Assembly: GCF_900114015.1 (NCBI RefSeq) | Contig: NZ_FORN01000033.1 | Location: forward strand, 1 to 64,000 | Length of the DNA stretch: 64,000 bases | Reading direction: 5' to 3' | From: Caulobacter sp. UNC279MFTsu5.1 | Lineage (GTDB): Bacteria; Pseudomonadota; Alphaproteobacteria; Caulobacterales; Caulobacteraceae | Notes under the pieces: model-generated | Database searches by the model: none | What the model was told of the DNA's origin: nothing | Seen by the model: only the letters and a program-made list of their open reading frames with translations | Translations under genes and position numbers: made by a program | Shown here: one piece after another, positions 21,516 through 31,944 of the stretch | Layout of the letters: each line of letters starts with the position of its first letter | How positions within the stretch are numbered: position 1 is the first letter of the stretch

Positions 21516-22029
21516 CGCGCGAAGCGCGATGACCGCTTGGACCTGATCGATGATCTGCTGGCGCCAGGCATTGGCGCGCCTTGGTCGATGAGGTTCGATC
21601 GGAGCGTTCCTTGAGCGGGAGACCGCGCGGCCGGCGCTCGCAAGAGCGTCCAGGGTTCGTCGCGGGATCCCGGGCGCGAAGCCGAAGGTCAGAGCTTTCG
21701 TACCGAAAGGTCCTGGACTTACCAGGCCAAGTCCGCTTTTCCGACAGGGGCTACATCGCCAGCGCCGTTCAATTGGCGGCTTAACAAATTAGCCGACCGC
21801 ACCACCTCCCAGGTGAAAATCTGATCGCTGTTGATCCATGGGTAAATTTTATTTTAAATATGCAACTCCCTTGCTAGGGCGGCGTCGACTTGATTGCGTC
21901 AGGTTGGCGTCTTGGGGAGCGCACGGACATGGGAAGTTCACGAGCTTGCGCGCCGCCTGACGCAGCCGGATAGCCGTCCTTGGGGCGCTACAGCCAGGAC
22001 GGCCGGCGCGCCGTCCCCGTTCAAACAGT
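21516..22029. other. non-coding island DNA before GH29 gene
   Basis: No convincing gene. Around 21840-21860 the sequence turns AT-rich (GGTAAATTTTATTTTAAATA), in sharp contrast to its surroundings. TTGATC at 21831-21836 and TTAAAT at 21854-21859, 17 bp apart, could be the -35 and -10 boxes of a promoter for the downstream glycosidase gene. Confidence 0.4.
21831..21859 (+). promoter_or_regulatory. candidate promoter for the glycosidase gene set
   Basis: TTGATC and TTAAAT are separated by 17 bp in the only strongly AT-rich stretch upstream of the GH29 gene. The match to sigma-70 boxes is moderate and untested; the leader to the start codon would be about 170 nt. Confidence 0.3.
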
Positions 22030-22032
22030 GTG

Positions 22033-23952
22033 ATGGAAATGATCATGGCCCAGGGACTGGATCGTCGGATGATGCTGGGCGGGAGCATGGCGCTTTCGTT
22101 GACGGGAACCGGTTTGGCGCGCGCGAGCGTACGGGCCCATGCACCGAAGCCCTGGGGCGCATTGCCGAGCGCGCGGCAACTGGCTTGGCACCGCCGTGAA
22201 ATGTACGCCTTCATCCACTTCACCGTGAACACGTTCACGGACAAGGAATGGGGTTATGGCGACGAGGATCCGAAGATCTTCGATCCCACCGATTTCGACG
22301 CCGATCAGATCGTGGCGGCCTGCAAGGCCGGCAATCTTCACGGCCTGGTGCTTACCGCCAAGCATCATGACGGCTTCTGTCTTTGGCCGACGCCGCTCAC
22401 CGAGCATTGCATTCGCAACAGCCCCTACAAGAACGGCAAGGGCGACATCGTGCGTGAGTTCGCGGACGCTTGCGCCCGCGGCGGGATCGCCTTCGGCGTC
22501 TATCTGTCGCCCTGGGATCGCAATCATCCCGAATATGGCCGGCCCGCTTATATCGACTATTTTCGCGCGCAACTCACCGACCTGTGCACCAACTACGGGT
22601 CGCTCTACGAAGTCTGGTTCGACGGCGCCAATGGCGGCGACGGCTATTACGGCGGCGCGCGCGAGACGCGCACCATCGATGCGCCGAAATATTACGACTG
22701 GAAGTCCGTCGTGGCGCTGGTCCATTCGCTCCAGCCCATGGCCTGCACGATGGAGCCGTTCGAGTCCGACATACGCTGGGTCGGAAACGAAGGCGGCGTC
22801 GCTGGCGACCCCTGCTGGCCGACCATGCCCAAGGCCCCGTGGAACCATCCGAACGGACATTCGGGCGTGCGTGGCGCGGAACTGTGGTGGCCGGCCGAGA
22901 CCAACACCTCGATCCGGCCCGGCTGGTTCTATCATGCAAGCGAGGACAGCCAGGTCAAAGACCCGCAGCGGTTGACGAAGCTGTTCGACGAGTCCGTCGC
23001 CCGAGGCACCAATCTCATCCTCAACCTGACGCCCGATCGGCGGGGACGCGTCCCCGAGGTGGACGTGGCCTCACTCACCGCTTTCGGAGACGCGCTTCGC
23101 GCGAGCTTCGCGCGCGATCTGGCGAAGGGTGCGGTCGCCACGGCCTCGGCCAATCGCGGCCCAGGCTTCACGCCCGACAAGGTGCTCGACGGCAATCGCG
23201 AGACCTATTGGAGCACGCCCGACACGGACCTCACCCCGTCGTTGATCCTGGATCTGCGGCCCGGCACGCGGTTCGACCTTATCCGGCTGCGTGAGAATCT
23301 GGCGCTCGGCGTGCGCGTCACCCGTTTCGCGCTCGACGCCGATCTCGGCTCCGGATGGCAGGAAATCGCCAATAAGGAGGCGATCGGCGCCCAGCGGATC
23401 ATCCGCCTGGCGCAGCCGATCGCGCCGCGGCGGTTGCGGCTGCGTATCGTCGAGGCGCCGGCCTGCCCGGCGATCACCGAAATTTCCCTGTTCCGCAGCG
23501 TTTCGCCCAAACCCTTGTCACTGGCGCGGTCGGGCGGCGCGGCGGTGCTGGATCGCAGCCGTTTGAAGGTGGTTTCGGCGAGCGCGCCCGGAGCGGAAAT
23601 TCTGTTCGACGGCAGCGAGAAAACGCCGTGGATCGCCGGGGCGCCGGCAAGCCTCGTGATGGACCTGGGCGGAACCGAGAAGGTCGACGGCTTCGTGCTG
23701 ACGCCGCTCGGCGACCTGGCGCATCCATCCGGACCGCCCGCGGCCTATGTGCTCGAGCAAAGCATCGACGGGTCCGCTTGGCGGCCCGTCCAGAGCGGGG
23801 AGTTTTCCAATATCGCCAATTCTCGGCAGGCGCAGAATGTGCCGCTCCCGGCTGCGGTGAGCACGCGCTTCCTACGCTTCTCCTTCCCGCGCATCGCCAC
23901 TGGCGCCTCTCGGCTTGCCTTCACCGAGCTCGCGATCCTGCAGGCCCGATGA
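22033..23952 (+). CDS. exported GH29 alpha-L-fucosidase with C-terminal beta-sandwich domains
   Basis: A 639-residue glycosidase of family GH29, which releases terminal alpha-linked L-fucose with retention. A DRRMMLGGSMALSLTGTGLARA stretch near the start is a twin-arginine-like export signal. The catalytic barrel shows YAFIHFTVNTFTDKEWGYGDE, LVLTAKHHDGFCLWPT and the nucleophile Asp of EVWFDGANG near residue 197. After residue 350 two F5/8-type C (CBM32-like) modules follow, with ANRGPGFTPDKVLDGNRETYWSTP typical of the first. Several in-frame ATG codons (22033, 22039, 22045) leave the start open; none has a clear ribosome site. It heads the glycan gene set. Confidence 0.9.
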   Translation: MEMIMAQGLDRRMMLGGSMALSLTGTGLARASVRAHAPKPWGALPSARQLAWHRREMYAFIHFTVNTFTDKEWGYGDEDPKIFDPTDFDADQIVAACKAGNLHGLVLTAKHHDGFCLWPTPLTEHCIRNSPYKNGKGDIVREFADACARGGIAFGVYLSPWDRNHPEYGRPAYIDYFRAQLTDLCTNYGSLYEVWFDGANGGDGYYGGARETRTIDAPKYYDWKSVVALVHSLQPMACTMEPFESDIRWVGNEGGVAGDPCWPTMPKAPWNHPNGHSGVRGAELWWPAETNTSIRPGWFYHASEDSQVKDPQRLTKLFDESVARGTNLILNLTPDRRGRVPEVDVASLTAFGDALRASFARDLAKGAVATASANRGPGFTPDKVLDGNRETYWSTPDTDLTPSLILDLRPGTRFDLIRLRENLALGVRVTRFALDADLGSGWQEIANKEAIGAQRIIRLAQPIAPRRLRLRIVEAPACPAITEISLFRSVSPKPLSLARSGGAAVLDRSRLKVVSASAPGAEILFDGSEKTPWIAGAPASLVMDLGGTEKVDGFVLTPLGDLAHPSGPPAAYVLEQSIDGSAWRPVQSGEFSNIANSRQAQNVPLPAAVSTRFLRFSFPRIATGASRLAFTELAILQAR

Positions 23953-24369
23953 AGACCCCGGGCGGCGCACGAAATCACGGTTCGAGCGCCGCCGCCATGC
24001 CAGGCCCGCAGGGGTTCGGCCGCATCGCCGCTCGCACTTCATGGGGCGACCCTCGACGACGTAAAAAGATGCGGCTCGGTATCTCCGGATACTGAAGAGA
24101 AGGTCGCCAACTGGCGCCGCGAAGCGGAAGTTGCCCATGCTGCGCTGCGGGAACTCGCCGAGCTGACGACTGTAGGCCACTAGGCCAACTGTCTCGCCAC
24201 GTAGGCGGTACACGACGCTCGCAACAGGCAGCGTGCCTGACGTCTTCGGATCAGACTGGCTGATCGCCCAGCCCTCGCGACCAGCCCTGAAGTTCGCCGC
24301 TTCCTATTCTCATGGGCAAAATCTCGTTTATTAGTGGATGAAAAGGACTCTAAACGGGGTGGAGCGGCC
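23953..24369. other. gap between GH29 and beta-helix genes
   Basis: About 420 bp without a recognised gene. One short frame near 24090-24180 reads EEKVANWRREAEVAHAALRE and stops, which resembles a coding remnant but cannot be identified. AT-rich sequence near 24310-24330 (TCTCGTTTATTAG) may hold the promoter of the next gene. Confidence 0.4.
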
Positions 24370-26714
24370 ATGCAGTCTTTCAGACGCGCCGATCTGGCGG
24401 GCGTGGCCGGGTTGGCGGCGACCCTCGTTGTGTCTGGCTGCGCCTCCCCGGCCCTGCAGGTTCACACCGCCGCCGAGCTGCAAGCCGCTGTCCGTCGCCC
24501 AGACCCCGACACCTCCGTCATCCAGTTGGCGCCGGGCGTCTATTTCCTTGATCAGCCCCTGGTTCTCGATGAGACCTTTTCGGGCGCCCCCTCCAGGCCC
24601 AGGATTATTCGAGGCCCGAAACGCGGCAGCGCCGTTCTGAGCGGAGGCCGCCCCCTGACCGCCCTGAAATGGCGCAAGGTGGATCAGCGGACTTGGCGGG
24701 CCCAGGTCGACGGCCCGGCCTTCAGTTGGCTGTGGTTGAACGGCGAGCGCCTGATCAGGGCGCGGTACCCCAATTATGATCCCAGGGCCTTGCCCATGGG
24801 GGGCGTCTCCGCGGATGCGACATCGCCCGCGAGAAGCGCCCGCTGGGCCGACCCGGCTGGCGGCATAATCCACGCCCTTCACGCTAGTCGCTGGGGCGAT
24901 ATGCACATCGCCATCCTCGGCAAGCGGCCCGACGGCGCGCTCCAATTGGCGCCAGCGGTCGGCAACAACCGAGAGATGGGACCGAGCGAATCTGAGCGTT
25001 ACGTCGAGAATATAAGAGAAGAGCTGGATGCGCCCGGCGAGTGGTATCTGGATACAGAAGGCCACTGGCTATACTTCATGCCGCATGATGATGCGCCGCC
25101 ACCTTCGGATGGTTTCGTCGCCAGCCGACTGGACACTATAGTTAAGATTGTCGGGGCGAACCGACCTGTTCACGATGTCATTCTGCAAAACATCTCTACC
25201 GGCACGCGGAGCCTACCTTCCTGAAGACTCAGGAGCCCCTGTTGCGCTCCGATTGGAGATTTTCGCGGATCGGCGCGATCGTGATCGAAAACGCCGAGCA
25301 TGTCGAAGTCACCGACGGCGAGATCACCGAAGTCGGCGGCAATGGCGTTGTCGTTAATGGCGAGGCGCGTTTTGTCGGGATACGTCGCAACGAGATCTAC
25401 GAGATCGGCGCCAGCGCGATCTCGTTCGTCGGCCGCCCCGACGCCGTCCGCTCCCCCTTGTTCGAATATCACCAGTCAATGCCGCTAGAGGCTATCGACC
25501 GGAAGGTCGGCCCAAAAAGCGAAAACTATCCCGCCGACAGCATAGCTGAAGACAATCTGATCCACGACATTGGCTTTCTCGAAAAGCAGTCGGCGGGCAT
25601 ACAAATCTCGATGGCCGCGCGCATAACGGCAAGCCATAACAGTATTTATCGCATGCCACGCGCTGGCATCAATATCGGCGACGGCGCCTGGGGTGGTCAC
25701 CTCATCGCGGACAATGACGTGTTCGACACGGTGCGCGAAACCGGAGACCACGGCGCCTTCAACAGCTGGGGCCGCGACCGCTACTGGCATCCCAATCGCG
25801 AAGAGATGGACCGGCGCACGTCAGCGGATCGCAGCCTTACCGCGCTGGACGTTGTGGAGCCCATCATCCTCCGCCACAACCGCTGGCGCAGCGACCACGG
25901 CTGGGACGTGGATCTGGATGACGGCGCCAGCAACTACATCATCGAGGATAACCTCATGTTGTCGGGCGGACTAAAGCTTCGCGAAGGCTTCGATCGCACG
26001 GTTCGCAACAATATTCTGCTCAATAATACCCTTCATCCGCACGTCTGGTTCGTCAACAGTGAGGATGTGTTCGAGCATAATATCGTCATGACCGCGTACC
26101 AACCCATACGTATTCCGAAGTGGGGCAAGCGCATGGATAATAATCTGTTGCCAAGTCAGGCGGCGCTCGACTAGGCCCGCAAAAATGGCACGGATGCGCA
26201 TTCGGTTTTTGGACAGCCTGACTTTGTCTCCCCCCATACCGGCGACTATTCTGTTCGCCCCGGCAGTCCGGCAATCGGCATCGGTTTCAAAAACGTCTCA
26301 ATGGACGACTTCGGCGTTCGTCCCAAGCGCCTGCGCCGCCGCGCCGAACAACCGGCCTTTCCCCCGCCCCTGGGCGATAGGGCTCAGGGCGCCGCGGCGG
26401 AAGAACGATCCTTTGCCGGGATGAGGTTGAAATCCGTGACGACCCCTGGAGAACAGTCCGCAGCCGGTTTGCCCGAAATCGCCGGCGTAATGGTTCTGTC
26501 AGTTGATAAGGACGGACCTGCAGCCAGGGCCGCCTTTAAACCCGGCGACGTCGTTATCGACTTGCCCGGTGACGCGGGCGATACAACACAAGCTATAAAT
26601 ACTTTAGAAGAACTGCTCGCGGAATTTAAGAGTCGCCGCTGGCGTTATGAAATTTCGGTGCGCGTGATGCGCAATCAGGCCGAGATGGATCTGCGCCTCA
26701 CCCTGCCACAATAG
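24370..26714 (+). pseudogene. beta-helix/PDZ lipoprotein, broken by frameshift and amber codon
   Basis: Read together, three segments give one exported protein: a lipoprotein signal (LVVSGC near residue 20), a right-handed parallel beta-helix domain (APGVYFLDQPLVL, ENAEHVEVTDGEITEVGGNGVVV, RHNRWRSDHGWDVDLDDGASNYIIEDN, VRNNILLNNT) and a C-terminal PDZ domain (GVMVLSVDKDGPAARAAFKPGDVVIDL). Segment 1 runs 24370-25224. Near 25197 one base is missing: adding a T restores the protein frame RHAEPTFLKTQEPLL that leads into segment 2. Segment 2 stops at TAG 26172-26174, yet the same frame continues sensibly (ARKNGTDAHSVFG...SVRPGSPAIGIGF) to 26714. The family acts on polysaccharides or is of unknown role. 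An intact start at 24370 with GGAG is visible. Confidence 0.85.
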
Positions 26715-26761
26715 CGCTGCCAAATCACCGAATACCTGGGCAGAACCTATACGGAAACAGC

Positions 26762-29272
26762 ATGACACAGATTTCCAGACGAAACCTTGTCAAAACCGGC
26801 CTGCTCCTGACCAGCGCGTCGGCGCTGGGCTATACGTCTCAGGCCTTCGCTCAGGCGGAAAAAGCCGGTGCGGCGACAAAAATGCTCCCGCGCGAACGGC
26901 TCCTCTTTGATTTTGACTGGCGCTTCGCCCTCGGTCACGGCGCGAACCCGGAAAAGGATTTCGGTTTCGGCTACGGACAGGCCACGTTCGCCAAGACCGG
27001 CGACATCAAGATCGCCAAGAAAGGCTTCGACGATTCGTCATGGCGCCCGGTTAACCTTCCGCACGACTGGGCCGTCGAGTTGCCGTTCGTGAACGACGCC
27101 ACCGGTGAAGGTGACGACCGACTGCAACGGCATGGCTTCAAGCCGCTGGGCCGTCGGTACCCGGAAACGAGCATCGGCTGGTATCGCCGGGAATTCGACA
27201 TTCCGGCGGGCGATCTGGGGCGGCGCATCTGGATCGAATTCGACGGCGCGTTCCGCGACGTGATGGTGTTCGTCAACGGCTGTTTCATCGGACGCAACAA
27301 CAACGGCTACACGCCGTTCCGCTTCGATCTGACGGATTTTCTCGCCTACGGCGCCAGCAATGTCATCGCCGTGCGTGTCGACGCCAGCTTCGGCGACGGC
27401 TGGTTTTATGAAGGCGCCGGCATTTACCGCCATGTCTGGCTGTTGAAGACGGATGCGGTCCATCTCGGCCGCTGGGACAGCGTGGTGCGGTCTAGGCTCG
27501 ATGGCGATACGGCGTCGCTCGACCTGTCCACCGTCGTGCACAATGTCGGCGCGGACGCGCGGACGGCGCGGGTAAGGTGGACCATTACCGATGCCGCGGG
27601 CTTGGTTGTCGCGACGGCGGAAGCGCCGCAAAAAGACCTTCCAGCCGACGGCTCGATGGCGTTCGGCGCGACTGCGCGGCTGACCGGGCCGAAGCTCTGG
27701 TCAGTCCAAGCCCCCAATCTTTACGCCGCAACGGTGACAGTCGAATGTGACGGCCAGGTGTGCGATCGCGAGCGCGTCGATTTCGGCGTGCGCAGCGCGG
27801 TCTTCGACGCCGATAAAGGATTCTTCCTGAACGGGAAACACTTGAAAATTCAAGGCGTTTGCAATCATCAGGATCACGCCGGCGTCGGCGCCGCACTGCC
27901 TGATCGGCTGCAGGAATTCCGTGTCGGCGTCATGCAGCAAATGGGCTGCAACGCCATACGCACCTCGCACAACATGCCAACGCCAGAGTTGGTCGCCGCG
28001 TGCGATCGCATGGGCATGATGATGCTGTGCGAGACACGTCAGATGAGTTCCAGTCCAGAGGGGTTGGCTCAGCTCGAAACCATGATCAAGCGCTACCGCA
28101 ATTCGCCGTCGGTGATCCTGTGGTTGATCGGCAATGAAGAAAACGCGCTGCAAGGCGAGCTGGCAGAACAGGGCGCCAAGATCGCCCGCACAATGGTGGC
28201 GCTGTGCCACGAACTGGATCCGACGCGGCCCGTCACGGCGGCCGTCAATGCGGACAACGAGAAGGGCGTTTCAGAGGCCGTCGATGTCATAGGGTTTAAC
28301 TATCATCGCGAATTTCCCGATGATTTCCACAAGCGTCACCCGCAACGCCCTGTCGTGGCTTCGGAAGACGCCAGCGATGTTTCTACCCGTGGCGAGTACG
28401 CCACCGACTGGGGCCGTAACACGGTCAGCAGCTTTGATGGCGACGCGCCATGGAAAAAATCGCCGGAGAACTGGTGGAAGTTCTACGCCGCCCGCCCCTG
28501 GGCGGCGGGAGGTTTCGCCTGGACGGGCTTCGACTATCGCGGGGAGCCCTCGCCGTTCGGCTGGCCGTCAATTAACTCGCACTTCGGTATCGTCGACACC
28601 TGCGGCTTCCCCAAGGATTATTACTACTACTACAAGGCCTGGTGGGGAAAAGAGCCCGCCCTGCATGTGTTTCCGCACTGGGACTGGCCGGGCAAGGAAG
28701 GCCAGGAGGTTTCGGTCTGGGTCTATTCGAACCTTGACGAGGTCGAGCTCTTCCTCAACGGCCAGAGCCTGGGCTCAAAACAGGTCCCGCCCTTGGGCCA
28801 CCTGGAATGGACGGTCAGATACGCGCCGGGAGCCATCGAGGCCCGAGGCCGCAAGAAAGGCAAGCTCGTCCTCAACGCTCGGCGCGAAACAACCGGCAGG
28901 GCCAAGACGGTCCGCCTCACCGCGGACCGGACGATGCTTCGCGCCGACGGCGAGGATATCGCCGTCTTGAAGGCCGAAATGCTGGACGCGCGCGGCCGCC
29001 ACATTCCGACCGCCAACCATAGGCTCAAATTCAAGATCAGCGGCCCCGGCGCATTGATCGGCGTCGGCAATGGCGATCCCAATTGTCTGGAAAGCGACAA
29101 GGGCTCGGAACGGTCGTTGTACAATGGCCTGGCCCAACTGATCGTGCAGACGGAAAAGCGATCAGGCGCGATAACGGTGGAAGCCTTTGTCGACGGCGCC
29201 GGCGAGCCCATCACGGCGGCTCGGATCGTGTTGATCTCCGCCCCGGCGCCTTTAAGGCCCAGTGTCGCGTGA
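26762..29272 (+). CDS. exported GH2 beta-galactosidase-like glycosidase
   Basis: An 836-residue enzyme of glycoside hydrolase family 2, probably a periplasmic beta-galactosidase. The N-terminus ISRRNLVKTGLLLTSASALGYTSQAFA is a twin-arginine signal. The order is sugar-binding domain (GWYRREFDIPAGDLGRRIWIEFDGAFRDVMVFVNG), immunoglobulin-like domain, TIM barrel and C-terminal domains. The acid/base Glu is in WLIGNEEN (about residue 459) and the nucleophile Glu in ASEDASDVSTRGEY (about residue 535), both at family positions. The ATG at 26762 follows GGAAA. It lies 47 nt after the beta-helix pseudogene. Exact linkage and substrate (galactoside or similar) are inferred. Confidence 0.92.
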   Translation: MTQISRRNLVKTGLLLTSASALGYTSQAFAQAEKAGAATKMLPRERLLFDFDWRFALGHGANPEKDFGFGYGQATFAKTGDIKIAKKGFDDSSWRPVNLPHDWAVELPFVNDATGEGDDRLQRHGFKPLGRRYPETSIGWYRREFDIPAGDLGRRIWIEFDGAFRDVMVFVNGCFIGRNNNGYTPFRFDLTDFLAYGASNVIAVRVDASFGDGWFYEGAGIYRHVWLLKTDAVHLGRWDSVVRSRLDGDTASLDLSTVVHNVGADARTARVRWTITDAAGLVVATAEAPQKDLPADGSMAFGATARLTGPKLWSVQAPNLYAATVTVECDGQVCDRERVDFGVRSAVFDADKGFFLNGKHLKIQGVCNHQDHAGVGAALPDRLQEFRVGVMQQMGCNAIRTSHNMPTPELVAACDRMGMMMLCETRQMSSSPEGLAQLETMIKRYRNSPSVILWLIGNEENALQGELAEQGAKIARTMVALCHELDPTRPVTAAVNADNEKGVSEAVDVIGFNYHREFPDDFHKRHPQRPVVASEDASDVSTRGEYATDWGRNTVSSFDGDAPWKKSPENWWKFYAARPWAAGGFAWTGFDYRGEPSPFGWPSINSHFGIVDTCGFPKDYYYYYKAWWGKEPALHVFPHWDWPGKEGQEVSVWVYSNLDEVELFLNGQSLGSKQVPPLGHLEWTVRYAPGAIEARGRKKGKLVLNARRETTGRAKTVRLTADRTMLRADGEDIAVLKAEMLDARGRHIPTANHRLKFKISGPGALIGVGNGDPNCLESDKGSERSLYNGLAQLIVQTEKRSGAITVEAFVDGAGEPITAARIVLISAPAPLRPSVA

Positions 29273-29471
29273 GTGGGCCGGCGCCGCAGGCTAATCATCG
29301 AGGTCGGCGGCGACTGGCGCGCCTCCCATCCTCATCGAACGACGACTATCGCGCGCTAGAAGCCGAATTGTGATGGATCCACCGTCGCCGTTGGCAAAGC
29401 TCATGAGCATGCTCTTGAAACTTGGTTTAGATCGCTCCGCTTGAGGAGAACTGCAGATTGGCCGCATCCCG

Positions 29472-31754
29472 ATGAAGTTTTGCTTGAGAATTCTCGCGCT
29501 CGTCGCGGTGCTCGGCTCCGCCGGGTTGGCGCCAGCCCAACCCGCGACCTCGTCGGCGAACAGCCTTCTCTGGTACGATCAGCCGGCGCGGTCCTGGATG
29601 ACCGAGGCCCTCCCGATCGGCGAAGGGGCCCTTGGCGCCATGCTCTTCGGCCTGACGACCACGGAACGGATCCAGTTCAATCACGACACGCTGTGGACCG
29701 GGACCGAAAGCGAGACCGGACGCTATCAGGCGTTCGGCGACGTCTTCATCGAGCTCGATCATGACAAGCCGACGGAATATCGGCGTGAGCTGGATATCGC
29801 GCGGTCGGTCCAGCGCGTCACGTACGAGCATCGTGGCGTGCGCTACACGCGCGAGGCCTTCGCCAGCCACCCGGCCCATGTGATCGTCATCCGCCTGACC
29901 GCCGACACGCCCAGCGCGCATAGCGGGCGGATCTGGCTGACCGACATGCACGGTGCGAAGGTGATCGCCCGCGGCTCCCGCCTGATCGCCGCCGGCCGGT
30001 TGCCTGACAACGGAATGAAATACGAGTCCCAGCTGCAGGTCTTAAATTCGGGCGGCGCCGTGCGGGTGGGAACATCGCCCGTCGGAAGTCGCAATCCGCT
30101 GGCAGGCGTTCCGGGAACCGAAAAGCACGTCCTTCCCCAAACCTATATCGAGTTCGAGAACTGCACGTCGCTGACCCTCATCCTGGCCGCCGACACCGAT
30201 TATGTACCCGACCACGGCAGAAAGTGGCGCGGTCAGGATCCCCACCGGGAGGTCACGCTGCGCGTGGATCGCGCTTCCGAACGACCGGTCGCCCGCCTTC
30301 TGGCGGACCACGTCGCCGACTACCAGTTGCTGTTTCGCCGTTTCCAGCTTGACCTTGGCGCAACCGCCCCGGCGTTGGCGGAGCGGCCCACCAACCAGCG
30401 GCTTGTCGCCTATACCCGGCAGAAGACACGGGACCCTGATCTCGAGGAGCTGTTTACGCAGTACGGCCGCTACCTGTTGATCAGCAGCTCGCGACCGAGC
30501 GATCTCCCGGCCAACCTGCAGGGGGTGTGGAACGAGTCGAACGACCCGCCGTGGCGCGGCGACTATCATTCCAACATCAACATCCAGATGAACTATTGGC
30601 CTGCCGAGCCGACTAACCTGGGCGACCTGCACCGGCCCTTGATCGACTACTTCGTCAGCCAAGTCCCCATCGCCCGGCTGCGGACGCGCGAGGACAAGGA
30701 CTACGGCCCGAACGTTCGCGGCTGGACGGTGCGAACCGAAAACGGCGTGTTCGGCGGCGGGAGCTTCAAATGGAACCCTCCCGGGAGCGCCTGGTACGCC
30801 CAGCATGTCTGGGAGCATTACGCCTTCTCGCAGGACAAGACCTATCTGCGCCAGGTCGCCTATCCCTTCATCAAAGAGGTCGTCGAGTTCTGGGATGACA
30901 TGCTGGTGCGCCGGCCGGACGGAACCCTGGTCTCGCCGCTCGGCTGGTCGCCGGAGCATGGGCCGACGGAGCCAGGGGTCGCCTACGACCAGATGATCAT
31001 CTACGACCTCTTCACCAATTATATCGAGGCGTCCGAGGCCCTGGGCGTGGACGCGGACTATCGCGCCCGGGTCGCCGAGATGCGATCGCGATTGCTCAAG
31101 CCGAAGATCGGCCAATGGGGCCAGTTGCAGGAATGGGAGACCGACCGCGACGACCCGAAGGACGAGCACCGCCACGTGTCTCACCTGTTCGGGCTGCACC
31201 CGGGACGGCAGATCACGGCGACGCAAACCCCCGCCCTGTTCGAGGCGGCGAAGGTCTCGCTTCGCGCGCGCGGAGACGGAGGCACCGGCTGGAGCCGCGC
31301 CTGGAAGATCAACTTCTGGGCGAGGTTGCACGACGGCGACCATGCCTATCTGATGCTCCGCAACCTGCTGACGGCCGTGAACACCGTCGGCACGGAGCTA
31401 AGCGACGGAGGCGGGGTCTATCCGAACCTGTTCGACGCTCACCCTCCCTTCCAGATCGACGGAAATCTTGGTTCGACCGCGGGTGTAGCCGAGATGCTGG
31501 TTCAATCCCACGAGGGGTATATTCACCTACTGCCGGCGCTCCCTTCAGCCTGGCCGGACGGCAGCGTCAGCGGCCTTCGCGCGCGTGGCGGATACGAAGT
31601 CGACATAAGCTGGCAGGGCGGGAAGCTGATCTCCGCCACGGTGCGGAACGTGAACGGAAGCGGCGCCCAGGTCCGCTATTCAGGGCGGCAGATTCCGGTG
31701 ACGATTCCTCGCGGCAAGTCCGTCGAACTGACTCCCGAGATATTCAGCCGATAG
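29472..31754 (+). CDS. exported GH95 alpha-L-fucosidase
   Basis: A 760-residue inverting alpha-1,2-L-fucosidase-family (GH95) enzyme. A cleavable Sec signal ([23 protein letters not shown]) precedes the N-terminal beta domain ([31 protein letters not shown]). The (alpha/alpha)6 barrel carries all catalytic positions known from Bifidobacterium AfcA: Asn368 and Asn370 of NINIQMNYW, Glu495 of SPEHG and Asp663 of PFQIDGN. The barrel ends with [15 protein letters not shown]. The start at 29472 lacks a nearby ribosome site, although GAGGAGAA lies about 22 nt upstream. GH95 next to GH29 and GH2 points to a fucosylated galactose-rich glycan. Confidence 0.93.
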   Translation: MKFCLRILALVAVLGSAGLAPAQPATSSANSLLWYDQPARSWMTEALPIGEGALGAMLFGLTTTERIQFNHDTLWTGTESETGRYQAFGDVFIELDHDKPTEYRRELDIARSVQRVTYEHRGVRYTREAFASHPAHVIVIRLTADTPSAHSGRIWLTDMHGAKVIARGSRLIAAGRLPDNGMKYESQLQVLNSGGAVRVGTSPVGSRNPLAGVPGTEKHVLPQTYIEFENCTSLTLILAADTDYVPDHGRKWRGQDPHREVTLRVDRASERPVARLLADHVADYQLLFRRFQLDLGATAPALAERPTNQRLVAYTRQKTRDPDLEELFTQYGRYLLISSSRPSDLPANLQGVWNESNDPPWRGDYHSNINIQMNYWPAEPTNLGDLHRPLIDYFVSQVPIARLRTREDKDYGPNVRGWTVRTENGVFGGGSFKWNPPGSAWYAQHVWEHYAFSQDKTYLRQVAYPFIKEVVEFWDDMLVRRPDGTLVSPLGWSPEHGPTEPGVAYDQMIIYDLFTNYIEASEALGVDADYRARVAEMRSRLLKPKIGQWGQLQEWETDRDDPKDEHRHVSHLFGLHPGRQITATQTPALFEAAKVSLRARGDGGTGWSRAWKINFWARLHDGDHAYLMLRNLLTAVNTVGTELSDGGGVYPNLFDAHPPFQIDGNLGSTAGVAEMLVQSHEGYIHLLPALPSAWPDGSVSGLRARGGYEVDISWQGGKLISATVRNVNGSGAQVRYSGRQIPVTIPRGKSVELTPEIFSR

Positions 31755-31944
31755 CGCCTGATGGTGAACACAACCTCAAATATCGCCATCGCGCCCGTCA
31801 TGGCGTCCAGTTCTTCGAGCCAGCGCCCTCAGGCGGTCCGGTCTGACTGGCGTCATTAGCGCCCGCGATCTGATCACAGGGCGGGTGTCCTTTTTGACGC
31901 GGACCACCGGCAACAGTCTCAAATCTTGCGAGACTGTTCACCGG

